From CAYVTZ01 sp964454685 (GTDB taxonomy: Bacteria; Bacillota; Clostridia; Christensenellales; Christensenellaceae), in the NCBI GenBank assembly GCA_964454685.1, contig CAYVTZ010000007.1, forward strand, positions 1-64,000: 64,000 bases of DNA. The letters run 5' to 3'. Shown one piece after another: positions 17,870 through 26,388 of the stretch. A program made the position numbers and the translations under genes. The notes beneath the pieces were generated by a model. It did not search any database and had not been told where the DNA came from. It saw only the letters and a list, made by a program, of their open reading frames with translations. Within the stretch, counting starts at the first letter, position 1. The number at the start of each line of letters is the position of its first letter.

Positions 17870-18973
17870 CTATGCAAACCCTTTCACAATTTCACTGATC
17901 ATGCCAAATTTTTCGTATGCAACACCCGGCGGACAACTGTCACTGTTCGCCAAAATGTATCGCGTGCCTTTCATTGTTTCCAGAATGCCCGCCACATACG
18001 CACGCAGTTCCTCTTGATTCAAATCCAGAAAATGCGTGGGTTCAATCCCGCCAATGATTGCCTTGGACAGCGCATTGCGCGCATCCACCAGCGATACACT
18101 TCCGGTTGGCGGTGGCGAAATGGATTCAATGCAGTCCGCTTGGGACGCTTCCATATATGGCAGCAAATCCTTTACATGACCGCAGGCATGCTGAACATAC
18201 AGCTTACCGGAATCGTGCAGCAGATTGCACCATGCGTCAATCTCAGGCACTATGTATGCCGCATACTGCGACGGCGCATAGTTGGTCGTCGAGGAGTCCT
18301 CCCACGTGAGGAATGCGGGAGCCGGAGACTCCGCACAAATCTGTGCACCACGCAAAGAAAGCCGCTGCATGGCTTGCACAGTCGCTTCCACCACATCCGG
18401 CATGTCCATCATAGCATACGCCATTTCCTCCGTGCCAACCCAAAATTCAATCAGCGATTGAAACCCGGTCTTGGTCTCCGGTGAAACCAGCGGCAACGCC
18501 AAGGCGCGATCACCGTATTGCGCATCAATCGCCTGATAGGCTGAAAAATTGTGCCTTAATTCCGTATGCTCTATGATGTATTGCAGGACGTTAAAGTCCT
18601 CAGCCGTTTTCACGGGATGTGTGCATAAAAACCACGTGTTTCCGCTGTCCGACATTTGATATTGCGCAGCAAGCGTACCGACCTTAGTCTCATACTGAAC
18701 CGTTTTCCGGTTGCCTGATATGCGTTCTCTAACCTCGCAGTTTTTCCTGTGGATGTCGTACACAAACAAATGCTGATATGCTTCCTGCCCTTTGAGCGGG
18801 ATGTGACCGCGGATAAGCGGATCAGCCCCAAATTCCCAAAGCAGTTCGATTTCCCCCATATTTCGAATGTCCTGCGACTGATGTTCCCACCAATATGCCA
18901 AAAACGGTGACCACGGTACACGATCCACGCCTCCGCCTTTTAAGGCGCACAAAATACGCTCTTGTTCTTTCAT
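17870..18973 (-). CDS. URO-D-superfamily protein with HxCG motif (MtaA-like)
   Basis: A 367-residue member of the uroporphyrinogen decarboxylase superfamily, of a different subtype from the gene at 7161. It carries HACGH about two thirds along, matching the His-x-Cys zinc motif of MtaA/CmuA corrinoid methyltransferases, followed by an acidic/Ile-rich stretch and ISPPPTG. No corrinoid protein or methylamine gene is adjacent, so a methyltransferase role is only a family-level guess. The start at 18973 has GGAGG eight bases upstream and a strong promoter at 19020-19048, so it is a single-gene transcript converging on the YesN gene. Confidence 0.8.
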   Translation of the reverse strand: MKEQERILCALKGGGVDRVPWSPFLAYWWEHQSQDIRNMGEIELLWEFGADPLIRGHIPLKGQEAYQHLFVYDIHRKNCEVRERISGNRKTVQYETKVGTLAAQYQMSDSGNTWFLCTHPVKTAEDFNVLQYIIEHTELRHNFSAYQAIDAQYGDRALALPLVSPETKTGFQSLIEFWVGTEEMAYAMMDMPDVVEATVQAMQRLSLRGAQICAESPAPAFLTWEDSSTTNYAPSQYAAYIVPEIDAWCNLLHDSGKLYVQHACGHVKDLLPYMEASQADCIESISPPPTGSVSLVDARNALSKAIIGGIEPTHFLDLNQEELRAYVAGILETMKGTRYILANSDSCPPGVAYEKFGMISEIVKGFA

Positions 18974-19019
18974 TTCAAGTCCTCCGGTATTGTATTTGGC
19001 AATCAACGGGTATTGTATC

Positions 19020-19048
19020 ATATTATCCTCGGCTTCCGGTTCTGTCAA
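19020..19048 (-). promoter_or_regulatory. Promoter for the HxCG URO-D-like gene
   Basis: TTGACA (19043-19048), 17 bases, TAATAT (19020-19025) on the minus strand, 47 bases before the start codon. Confidence 0.8.
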
Positions 19049-19054
19049 GTACGC

Positions 19055-19095
19055 AAAAAAAGTAAGCCCTCATCCTTGCCGCAAGATGAGAGCCT
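19055..19095 (-). terminator. Terminator of the purine operon
   Basis: A long stem (GCTCTCATCTTGC pairing with GCAAGGATGAGGGC, one bulge) followed by TACTTTTTTT on the minus strand. It lies about 80 bases past the purD stop and immediately upstream of the next promoter. Confidence 0.85.
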
Positions 19096-19171
19096 CTCAT
19101 GTACATGTTATTGTGTGTCCAAAAAGCGTCGCCGCCTAGTCAGTCCCTGCTTAGCAAGCCTGATTTTTCGC

Positions 19172-20422
19172 TTATTTGATTCCAATGTCTTTGCGGTAAT
19201 GCGCGCCATCAAACTGAATCCGCCCCACCGCCGTATAAGCCGCTTGCCGTGCCGCCGTGATATCTCTACCAAGAGCAGTCACACCCAGCACTCTACCGCC
19301 GTTGGTATAGTATTTACCTTCCGCACATTTTGTGCCCGCGTGGAACACAACCGCGTCCTCCACCTGCTCCAGTCCTGCAATTTCTTTGCCGTTTTCATAT
19401 TTCTGCGGATATCCGCCCGATGCCATCACCACGCACACAGCGCTTTTGTCCTTCCAGCGCAGCTTCACCTGATCGAGCGTTCCGTCAATCACCGCGTCAA
19501 TCAGCTCCAACAGGTCGTTTTCCAGCAGCAGGAATACAGATTGCGTCTCAGGGTCTCCCAGCCGCGCGTTGTACTCCAGCACCTTCACACCGTCCTTGGT
19601 CAGCATCAAGCCAAAGAAAATCACACCCTTGAATTCTCTGCCTTCCTTGCGTAGCGCGTTCACCGTCTTTTCAAAGACTTCTGTCTGGCAAAACGCTGCA
19701 ATCTCGTCTGTATACTTGGGCGACGGCGCAAACGTCCCCATGCCACCCGTGTTGAGTCCTTCGTCGTTGTCATACGCACGCTTGTGATCCTGCGCCGAAA
19801 GCATGGGCAATATGGTCTTGCCGTCGCAAAACGCAAGTACGGAAACCTCCGGCCCTTCGATGAATTCCTCGATCACTACGCGGCTGCCGGCATTGCCGAA
19901 CTTCTTCTGCTCCATCATGTCACGCACGGCGTGTTCCGCCTGCGCAAAGTCATTGCAGATGATGACACCCTTGCCCAGTGCCAGCCCGTCCGCTTTGACC
20001 ACAACGGGATAGTCTGCCATCTGCAAATAGGAAAGCGCCTCGTCCATATCATCAAATACGGCATAACCCGCAGTTGGAATCCCATATTTGTGCATCAGCT
20101 CTTTGGAATATGCCTTAGACCATTCAATCTCTGCCGCTGCCTTGCTCGGGCCAAACGCGCGGATACCCGCTTGATTGAATGCGTCTACCATTCCCAGCGC
20201 CAATGGATCATCCGGCGCAACAAACACCAAATCCATCTGCTGCTCTTTTGCAAATGCCAACATGCCGTCCACATCGTCCGCCTTGACGGGCACGCAGGTT
20301 GCAAGCTGCGCAATGCCGCCGTTTCCGGGTGCGCAATAAAGGTCTACATTGCGGTCACTCTGCGCCAGCTTCCATACAATCGCGTGCTCTCTGCCGCCGC
20401 CGCCTACTACTAATATCTTCAC
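19172..20422 (-). CDS. purD: Phosphoribosylamine-glycine ligase (GTG start)
   Basis: A 416-residue GAR synthetase that joins glycine to phosphoribosylamine using ATP, step two of purine synthesis. The N-terminal KILVVGGGGREHAI, the ATP-grasp core (VVKADGLALGKGV, VVIEEFIEGPEVS) and the C-terminal domain with NARLGDPETQ are complete. The start is GTG at 20422, chosen by alignment of the N-terminus and a GCGAGG site; a longer reading to 20494 would run into purH. It is the last gene of the operon. Confidence 0.96.
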   Translation of the reverse strand: MKILVVGGGGREHAIVWKLAQSDRNVDLYCAPGNGGIAQLATCVPVKADDVDGMLAFAKEQQMDLVFVAPDDPLALGMVDAFNQAGIRAFGPSKAAAEIEWSKAYSKELMHKYGIPTAGYAVFDDMDEALSYLQMADYPVVVKADGLALGKGVIICNDFAQAEHAVRDMMEQKKFGNAGSRVVIEEFIEGPEVSVLAFCDGKTILPMLSAQDHKRAYDNDEGLNTGGMGTFAPSPKYTDEIAAFCQTEVFEKTVNALRKEGREFKGVIFFGLMLTKDGVKVLEYNARLGDPETQSVFLLLENDLLELIDAVIDGTLDQVKLRWKDKSAVCVVMASGGYPQKYENGKEIAGLEQVEDAVVFHAGTKCAEGKYYTNGGRVLGVTALGRDITAARQAAYTAVGRIQFDGAHYRKDIGIK

Positions 20423-20436
20423 GTTGATACCTCGCC

Positions 20437-21972
20437 TTAGTGTTTGAAATGCCGAATGCCCGTAAACACCATCGCAATGCCGTGCTCGTCGCACTTTTTG
20501 ATGGAGTCCTCATCCCGAACCGATCCGCCCGGTTGAATGATTGCCGTGATTCCCGCACGAACGCACTCGTCCACGCAATCGTCAAATGGGAAAAATGCGT
20601 CGGATGCCAGCACCGCGCCCTTCACCTCGTCACCGCTGCGTGTGATCGCCATTTGTGTCGACCAAATCCGATTGGTCTGCCCCGGGCCGATGCCCAGCGT
20701 CGCCTTGTCTTTGGCGATTGCAATGCCGTTGGACTTCACGTGTTTGACCACTTTAAAGGCAAATTCCAGTGTTTCCAATTCCTCTTCCGTGGGCTGACGC
20801 TTGGTGACGACCTTCAAATCGCCGTCAAACAATCTGTTGTTGACGGTCTGCACCAGCATGCCACCCAGCACCTTACGTGCATCCAACGCATCCGCAGGCA
20901 CTTTCGCGCTGATTTCCGGCAGCTTGAGTACCCGCAAATTTTTCTTTTGGCATAAGATTTCCAGCGCCGCAGGCGTGTAATCCGGCGCAATGATGATTTC
21001 AAGGAATATCTTACTCATCTGCTCCGCCGTGACCTCGTCAATCACGTCATTGACCGCCACAATGCCGCCAAAGATGGAAACAGGATCGCTCTCGTATGCC
21101 TTGCCGTAGGCTTCCAGCACCGTCGACGCGCTGCCCACCCCGCAAGGATTGGCGTGCTTGACCGCAACCACCGTTGTTTCTTCAAATTCGCGCAGCGTGT
21201 CCAGTGCACCCACTGTGTCGTTAATGTTGTTAAAGGACAGCTCCTTACCGTTTAATTGCTCCGCATTCACCAGGCTGCCCGGCACACAAATCGGCTCACG
21301 ATAAAACGCAGCTTTCTGATGCGGATTTTCGCCATAGCGCATTTCCTGCTGCATCTCAAATGTCAGCGTCAGCTTCTGCGGCAGCTCGTTTACATTACGC
21401 TGTTTGCGTAAGTATTGTGCAATCAGCGCATCATACGCCGCCGTGTTTTCAAACACCTTCGCGCTCAAATAAAACTTCGTATCGCGCGATACGCCGCCTT
21501 TTTGCTTGATCTCATCCAGCACCGGCATATAATCCGCACTATCGATGACCACGGCAACATCCTGCCAGTTTTTCGCCGCTGCGCGCAACATGGTAGGTCC
21601 GCCGATGTCAATGTTCTCAATCGCGTCCTCCAGCGTCACATCCTGCTTGGCAATGGTCTGCTTAAAGGGGTACAGGTTCACTGCCACCACATCAATGGTT
21701 TCCACACCCAGCGAGGCAAGTTGCTCCATATGCTGTGCATTGTCGCGCATTGCCAAAATGCCCGCATGGATTTTGGGGTGCAGCGTCTTAACGCGCCCGT
21801 CCAGACATTCGGGGAATCCCGTGATGTCAGACACGTTCACGACGGGCACGCCCGCCTCTTCCAGCGCCTTTTGCGTGCCTCCCGTAGACAATATTTCAAA
21901 ACCCAGCTCACACAGACCCTTTGCAAAGTCCACTACGCCTGTTTTGTCAAATACACTGATAAATGCTCTCAT
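20437..21972 (-). CDS. purH: Bifunctional AICAR transformylase/IMP cyclohydrolase
   Basis: A 511-residue enzyme for the last two purine steps. The N-terminal IMP cyclohydrolase part (about 1-195) has VSDITGFPE and GRVKTLHPKIHAG; the formyltransferase part has the catalytic KHANPCGVG and the C-terminal PGGSVRD region. Length is normal. Its ATG overlaps the purN stop by four bases. Confidence 0.97.
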   Translation of the reverse strand: MRAFISVFDKTGVVDFAKGLCELGFEILSTGGTQKALEEAGVPVVNVSDITGFPECLDGRVKTLHPKIHAGILAMRDNAQHMEQLASLGVETIDVVAVNLYPFKQTIAKQDVTLEDAIENIDIGGPTMLRAAAKNWQDVAVVIDSADYMPVLDEIKQKGGVSRDTKFYLSAKVFENTAAYDALIAQYLRKQRNVNELPQKLTLTFEMQQEMRYGENPHQKAAFYREPICVPGSLVNAEQLNGKELSFNNINDTVGALDTLREFEETTVVAVKHANPCGVGSASTVLEAYGKAYESDPVSIFGGIVAVNDVIDEVTAEQMSKIFLEIIIAPDYTPAALEILCQKKNLRVLKLPEISAKVPADALDARKVLGGMLVQTVNNRLFDGDLKVVTKRQPTEEELETLEFAFKVVKHVKSNGIAIAKDKATLGIGPGQTNRIWSTQMAITRSGDEVKGAVLASDAFFPFDDCVDECVRAGITAIIQPGGSVRDEDSIKKCDEHGIAMVFTGIRHFKH

Positions 21973-22592
21973 TCCTCTTCCCTTCCTGTGAATACTGTTC
22001 TTCCCTGCACACGAATGCGATCCGCCGCCATCAGCGCCACCGCCTGCGGCAAAATCTCGTGCTCCAGCTGCAGCACACGCGCGCCTAATGTTTGCGCCGT
22101 GTCCTCCGGCAACACTTCCACTGCTTTTTGCAGTATGATGGGGCCTGCGTCCGCTTCCTCCGTCACAAAATGTACCGTTGCGCCGGATAGCTTCACACCG
22201 TAATCAATCGCAGCCTGATGCACCCTTGAGCCATAAAACCCCATGCCGCAAAAGCTGGGGATCAGCGCGGGATGAATGTTGATAATCTTGTTTTCATACG
22301 CCGCAATCGTCTTTGTGCCGATGATGTCCAAATATCCCGCCAACACCGCAAAATCCGCTTCATAGCGCTTCAGCGTTTGCAGAATCATGTCGTCCAGCGC
22401 ACCGCCATGCTGCTTTTTGCTGACCACTTCCACGGGAATGCCCGCCGCCTGTGCGCGCGCAATCGCACCGATCTCCGGCTTGCTTGCAATCAACAAGCAA
22501 ATGCGCGCCGGAATGCGTCCGTCCTGCACCGCGTCAATCAGCGACTGAAAATCCGTACCGCCGCCCGATGCCATTACGGCAAATTGCTTCAT
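21969..22592 (-). CDS. purN: Phosphoribosylglycinamide formyltransferase
   Basis: A 207-residue 10-formyltetrahydrofolate-dependent GAR transformylase. The motifs are ASGGGTDFQ, the catalytic Asn/His in INIHPALIPSF and the Asp in EADAGPI. The start at 22592 overlaps the purM stop by four bases with AGGTGA upstream; an earlier Met (22652) would lie inside purM. A folate-dependent enzyme is used here, and no purT is in the window. Confidence 0.96.
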   Translation of the reverse strand: MKQFAVMASGGGTDFQSLIDAVQDGRIPARICLLIASKPEIGAIARAQAAGIPVEVVSKKQHGGALDDMILQTLKRYEADFAVLAGYLDIIGTKTIAAYENKIINIHPALIPSFCGMGFYGSRVHQAAIDYGVKLSGATVHFVTEEADAGPIILQKAVEVLPEDTAQTLGARVLQLEHEILPQAVALMAADRIRVQGRTVFTGREEE

Positions 22593-23593
22593 AGAATCAC
22601 CTGGCGATTGCCGGGCGTAACCTCCCCGATCAGATATGCTTTTTCGCCGCAATCTTGCAAAATGCGCATGGACGTTTCCAGCGATTCCGGCGGCACCACC
22701 ACCACCATGCCAATGCCCATGTTGAATGTTCCAAACGCATCCTCTTTGCTGAGTTTTGCATCATCCACCAGCACATGGAAAACCGTAGGCATTTCCCACG
22801 ATCCCAGCATAATATTAGCATTTGTGCCCTCCGGCAAAATGCGCGGGATGTTCTCATAAAATCCGCCGCCTGTAATGTGCGCAACGCCGGATACGCTGCA
22901 TTGCTGTATCAGGCTCAGGATAGACTTCACATAAATTTTCGTGGGTGTCAGCAGCATCTCCCCCAAATTCTGCCCTGCAATCTGCGTTGTTTTCAGGTAT
23001 TGGTTCATCGGATACAGCTTGCGCACCAGCGAAAATCCGTTGGAGTGAACGCCGGACGAACCCAAACCGATAATCTTATCACCCGGTTTGATGGTGCTGC
23101 CATTGATGATTTTGTCCTTTTCCACAATGCCAACGCAGAAGCCCGCGAGGTCATATTCCCCCGCCTCATAAAATCCGGGCATCTCCGCAGTCTCACCGCC
23201 AATCAGCGCACATCCCGACTGCATGCAGCCATCTGCAATGCCCTTCACGATGTCTGCCGCCACAGCGGGCACCAGCTCCCCTGTTGCGATATAATCCAAG
23301 AAAAACAACGGCTTTGCACCGTGGCAAACCACATCGTTTGCACACATTGCCACACAATCAATGCCAACCGTGTCGTTCTTCCCCATAGCGAACGCAGCCT
23401 TCAGCTTTGTTCCCACGCCATCCGTGCCCGAAACCAGCACCTGATTGTTGCCGATGTCATACATCCCCCCGAATGTTCCCAAATCGGTGATGACGTTGCC
23501 GTCAAATGTTCTCTTTACGTGTTCTTTCATGAGCCGCACCGCTTCATATCCACGTTCCACGTCCACGCCTGCATCACGATATGTAATTGCCAT
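22589..23593 (-). CDS. purM: Phosphoribosylformylglycinamidine cyclo-ligase
   Basis: A 334-residue AIR synthetase. It opens with ITYRDAGVDVERG, has the conserved VSGTDGVGTKL and GGETAEMPGFY motifs and the late HITGGGFYENIPR, all typical of PurM. AAGGAG precedes the ATG. It follows purC after 68 bases, where some relatives carry purF or purL; neither is present. Confidence 0.97.
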   Translation of the reverse strand: MAITYRDAGVDVERGYEAVRLMKEHVKRTFDGNVITDLGTFGGMYDIGNNQVLVSGTDGVGTKLKAAFAMGKNDTVGIDCVAMCANDVVCHGAKPLFFLDYIATGELVPAVAADIVKGIADGCMQSGCALIGGETAEMPGFYEAGEYDLAGFCVGIVEKDKIINGSTIKPGDKIIGLGSSGVHSNGFSLVRKLYPMNQYLKTTQIAGQNLGEMLLTPTKIYVKSILSLIQQCSVSGVAHITGGGFYENIPRILPEGTNANIMLGSWEMPTVFHVLVDDAKLSKEDAFGTFNMGIGMVVVVPPESLETSMRILQDCGEKAYLIGEVTPGNRQVIL

Positions 23594-23661
23594 ATTTCAT
23601 CTCCTTGCGCCTTGCAAAAGAAAGGATAGAAAAGCAATCCGCCCCTCTATCCGTGTTTTCC

Positions 23662-24369
23662 TTATTCGCCCATCAGTCTGGACAAAATCTCCTGATATGC
23701 GTCCTCAACATTGCCGAGATCCTGACGGAATCTGTCTTTGTCCAGCTTTTCGCCGGTGTTGGTGTCCCAAAAACGGCAGGTGTCGGGAGAAATCTCGTCC
23801 GCCAGCACGATATCACCGTGGAATCTGCCAAACTCCAGCTTAAAGTCAATCAGTTCAATATTAAACTGCTTGAGGTATTCCCCCATAATGTCATTGACCA
23901 TGAAGGAATATTTTGCAATCTTTTCCATTTCTTCCGGCGTTGCCAGCTCCATCGCATAGATATGGTAATCGTTGATCATCGGGTCGCCCAGCGCATCGTC
24001 CTTGTAGCTGTATTCCAAAACGGTTTTTTTCAGCTTTGTTCCTTCGGGAATGCCCAAACGCTTGGAAAGGCTGCCTGCCGCAATGTTGCGCACAATGACT
24101 TCAACCGGCACAATGGAAACGCTCTTAACCAGCGTCTCGCGCTCGGAAAGTTCCTCTACCAAATGCGTCGGAATGCCCTTCGCTTCCAGCATTTTAAACA
24201 TATGGTTGGACACACGGTTGTTCACCACGCCTTTGCCGATAATCGTACCTTTTTTCAGCCCGTTGAACGCGGTTGCATCGTCTTTATAGTCCACGATCAC
24301 ATAGTCCGGATTATCCGTTTTAAACACTTTTTTTGCCTTGCCTTCGTAAAGCTGTTCCATTTTCTGCAT
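23662..24369 (-). CDS. purC: SAICAR synthetase
   Basis: A 235-residue ATP-dependent ligase that adds aspartate to CAIR. It begins QLYEGKAKKVF and contains VPVEVIVRNIAAGS, DFKLEFGR and DEISPDTCRFW. The start at 24369 has AAGGAGG nine bases upstream and is one base past the purE stop; readings that start earlier lie inside purE. Confidence 0.97.
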   Translation of the reverse strand: MQKMEQLYEGKAKKVFKTDNPDYVIVDYKDDATAFNGLKKGTIIGKGVVNNRVSNHMFKMLEAKGIPTHLVEELSERETLVKSVSIVPVEVIVRNIAAGSLSKRLGIPEGTKLKKTVLEYSYKDDALGDPMINDYHIYAMELATPEEMEKIAKYSFMVNDIMGEYLKQFNIELIDFKLEFGRFHGDIVLADEISPDTCRFWDTNTGEKLDKDRFRQDLGNVEDAYQEILSRLMGE

Positions 24370-24370
24370 G

Positions 24371-24856
24371 TTAGATTTCCTCCTTGAGTTGCGCATCTGC
24401 CGCAAGCACGGCCGCTTCCATGTCCTTTTTAAACTGTGCGAGCTTTTCGCCCAATACTTCATATTTGATGGATAACATCTGCACCGCCAGCAACGCCGCA
24501 TTTTTGCCGCCATTGATGGCAACCGTCGCAACGGGAATGCCGTCCGGCATCTGCACGGTAGACAGCAACGAGTCCAGCCCGTCCATTGTCGAGGATTTGA
24601 TGGGCAGCCCGATCACAGGCAACGTGCTGTGCCCGGCAATCACGCCCGCCAAATGCGCCGCCTTGCCCGCAGCGGCAATGATGACCTCAATGCCCTTTGC
24701 CTTTGCATTTTTTGCAAAGTCCGCCGCAATTTCCGGTGTGCGGTGTGCGGACATCACATGCGCTTCCACCTCAACGCCAAAATCTTTGAGAGTTTTGATG
24801 GTGGGTTCCAACACGGGTAAATCGCTCTTAGACCCCATAATGACAGCAACTTTCAT
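24371..24856 (-). CDS. purE: N5-CAIR mutase / AIR carboxylase PurE
   Basis: A 161-residue enzyme with the family hallmarks MGSKSDLPVL, MSAHRTPE, AAAGKAAHL and STVQMPDGIPVATV. It forms CAIR. No purK follows, so it either works with a purK elsewhere or uses AIR and CO2 directly; the sequence does not decide. First gene of the operon, 42 bases after a good promoter, which leaves no room for a purine riboswitch. Confidence 0.95.
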   Translation of the reverse strand: MKVAVIMGSKSDLPVLEPTIKTLKDFGVEVEAHVMSAHRTPEIAADFAKNAKAKGIEVIIAAAGKAAHLAGVIAGHSTLPVIGLPIKSSTMDGLDSLLSTVQMPDGIPVATVAINGGKNAALLAVQMLSIKYEVLGEKLAQFKKDMEAAVLAADAQLKEEI

Positions 24857-24898
24857 CCTACATACGCTCCTTGTAGCAAATTTAATTTTTACTGTACT

Positions 24899-24927
24899 AT
24901 TCTATCGCAATTCGCTGCATTTCGCAA
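24899..24927 (-). promoter_or_regulatory. Promoter of the purine operon
   Basis: TTGCGA (24922-24927), 17 bases, TAGAAT (24899-24904) on the minus strand, 42 bases before purE. Confidence 0.7.
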
Positions 24928-24951
24928 CGAATCCTCGAATATTCTCAACAT

Positions 24952-24993
24952 AAAAACGGTATTATTTCGAACCATTCCGAACGAATACCGTTT
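24952..24993 (-). terminator. Terminator of the orphan receiver/HD-GYP gene
   Basis: A perfect ten-base stem AAACGGTATT/AATACCGTTT (24954-24963 with 24984-24993), a loop with further pairing, and TTTTT on the minus strand. It lies just past the stop at 25024 and just before the purine promoter. Confidence 0.85.
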
Positions 24994-25023
24994 CGCGCCC
25001 AGCGCTTGCAGCTTTTTTACTGT

Positions 25024-26088
25024 TTATACGCGATTACTTTCCCTCAAAATCTCCGGATATTTCCGATAAATTTCCTCTAACTGATCCGTCACCATGCGAA
25101 ATGTCTCAATAAGCACCGGCGAATGGCTGGAAGTGCTATGGCTCACAAGTGCGCGCGCCGCTTGTTCGGGCTCACATTCCTTCCCGTCGAAGCGCCCTGT
25201 CAGTCTGTCGTCATATTCGTGCACCAGCGCAACCACCTGAGCCGTCAACGGAATTTGCTCTCCGTTGAGCATGTCCGGCAGTCCGCCGCCATTCCAGCGC
25301 TCGTGATGACTGCGGCAAATCTCGTAACAGTAGCGCACAAAAGACGCACTGCTATCGTCATGGTGATACACCTGCGCAATGGCACCGCTTCCCTTGAGCG
25401 TATGCTCAATAATATATTCCGGCGAGTCCGGCGGCAGAGATTTTTTCTTTGGGTCAATCAGCAGCTCACCCATATCATGAATCATCGATGCCACAGAAAT
25501 CTGTAAAATGTTTTCTTTGTGCAAGTGATAATCACTATCGCTTTTCTCGCTCAGGCACCGCAAGATCGCAGAGACATAATGCCGCACACGAAAAATGTGT
25601 TGTGTCGATTCCAGCTGATAGGAATCCATCACGGTCATCAAAATTGAAATAAATGCATTGGTCAAATCGGAAAGCATCTTGGAGTTTTTGATCATATTGG
25701 CACGGAATGTCTGCCGTTCGTCAAAAAAGGAAATCATCTTGCGCAACCGCACGCTTTCCAGCTCCACTCTAATCGGCACTTCAATCGTTGCTCCCACTCC
25801 GGCGCCGTAACTGGTGATGGATTCTTGCTCACTATGCGTAAGCATAATGACGGGGACATAGTCCGCAATTCCCCAAAACCGCAGCGTTTGCAGCACTTCC
25901 AGCCCACTCATGTCATCCAGCGTCCAGCCAATCATGATGGCATGAAAGGATTCCTGGTTGTCCTCCAGCCGCTCAATCATGTGCTCGCCGCTCGTCACCG
26001 TATGAAACTCATACTCGCTCGAAAGGCTCTGTTGTAACTCTGCGCATTCCTGCAAATCTGAATTCATGATTAAAATTCTGTCGGTCAT
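25024..26088 (-). CDS. Orphan pseudo-receiver plus divergent HD-GYP protein
   Basis: A 354-residue protein with the same layout as the receiver/HD-GYP genes at 2-7 kb but strongly changed. In the receiver (about 1-120) the acidic pocket reads NSD, the phospho-acceptor Asp is replaced by Gly (IMIGWTLDDMSG) and the conserved Lys by Val (IEVPIR), so phosphorylation looks impossible. In the HD-GYP part HDxGK reads HDMGE, GYP reads GLP (HHERWNGGGLP), and the ADVYDAL motif reads VHEYDDRL. It probably binds a ligand or partner and does not respond to a kinase. It has its own promoter (26226-26253) and terminator, so it is a single-gene unit. Start at 26088 by a GGGAG site. Confidence 0.85.
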   Translation of the reverse strand: MTDRILIMNSDLQECAELQQSLSSEYEFHTVTSGEHMIERLEDNQESFHAIMIGWTLDDMSGLEVLQTLRFWGIADYVPVIMLTHSEQESITSYGAGVGATIEVPIRVELESVRLRKMISFFDERQTFRANMIKNSKMLSDLTNAFISILMTVMDSYQLESTQHIFRVRHYVSAILRCLSEKSDSDYHLHKENILQISVASMIHDMGELLIDPKKKSLPPDSPEYIIEHTLKGSGAIAQVYHHDDSSASFVRYCYEICRSHHERWNGGGLPDMLNGEQIPLTAQVVALVHEYDDRLTGRFDGKECEPEQAARALVSHSTSSHSPVLIETFRMVTDQLEEIYRKYPEILRESNRV

Positions 26089-26388
26089 TTTTCGCTCCCA
26101 CCCAAGTTCTATTGATCGTCCCAGCTGCATTCATCGTTTGGGCAACGATTTCCACAAAATTTGTTCACACACAATCGATACAAAAAGAAATCAACTTTGT
26201 TCGATTGGACATTGTTGTAATTTTTATTATACACAGGTCAAAGAATATTGCAAGAAACTATATTTGATTCTTGTGGCTTTCTTGCACATTTCTCAATCAA
26301 TTTACAAGAATCAGCCATGAATCAGATCAAAAACGGTTAATTTGTGTCCATAAAAACAACAAATCAGCAATATTGCGCCATGCGCAGA
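26089..26388. other. Intergenic gap with promoter of the orphan HD-GYP gene
   Basis: A 300-base AT-rich gap. It holds the promoter at 26226-26253 and a leader of about 130 bases. A weak inverted repeat CAAGAA/TTCTTG lies near 26251-26273. No clear terminator for the AraC-type gene is visible. Confidence 0.45.
26226..26253 (-). promoter_or_regulatory. Promoter for the orphan receiver/HD-GYP gene
   Basis: TTGCAA (26248-26253), 16 bases, TATAAT (26226-26231) on the minus strand, about 135 bases before the start codon. Confidence 0.7.

Noticed and set aside
24857..24898. Possible purine riboswitch before purE
   Set aside because: Only 42 bases separate the promoter from purE, too short for an aptamer.
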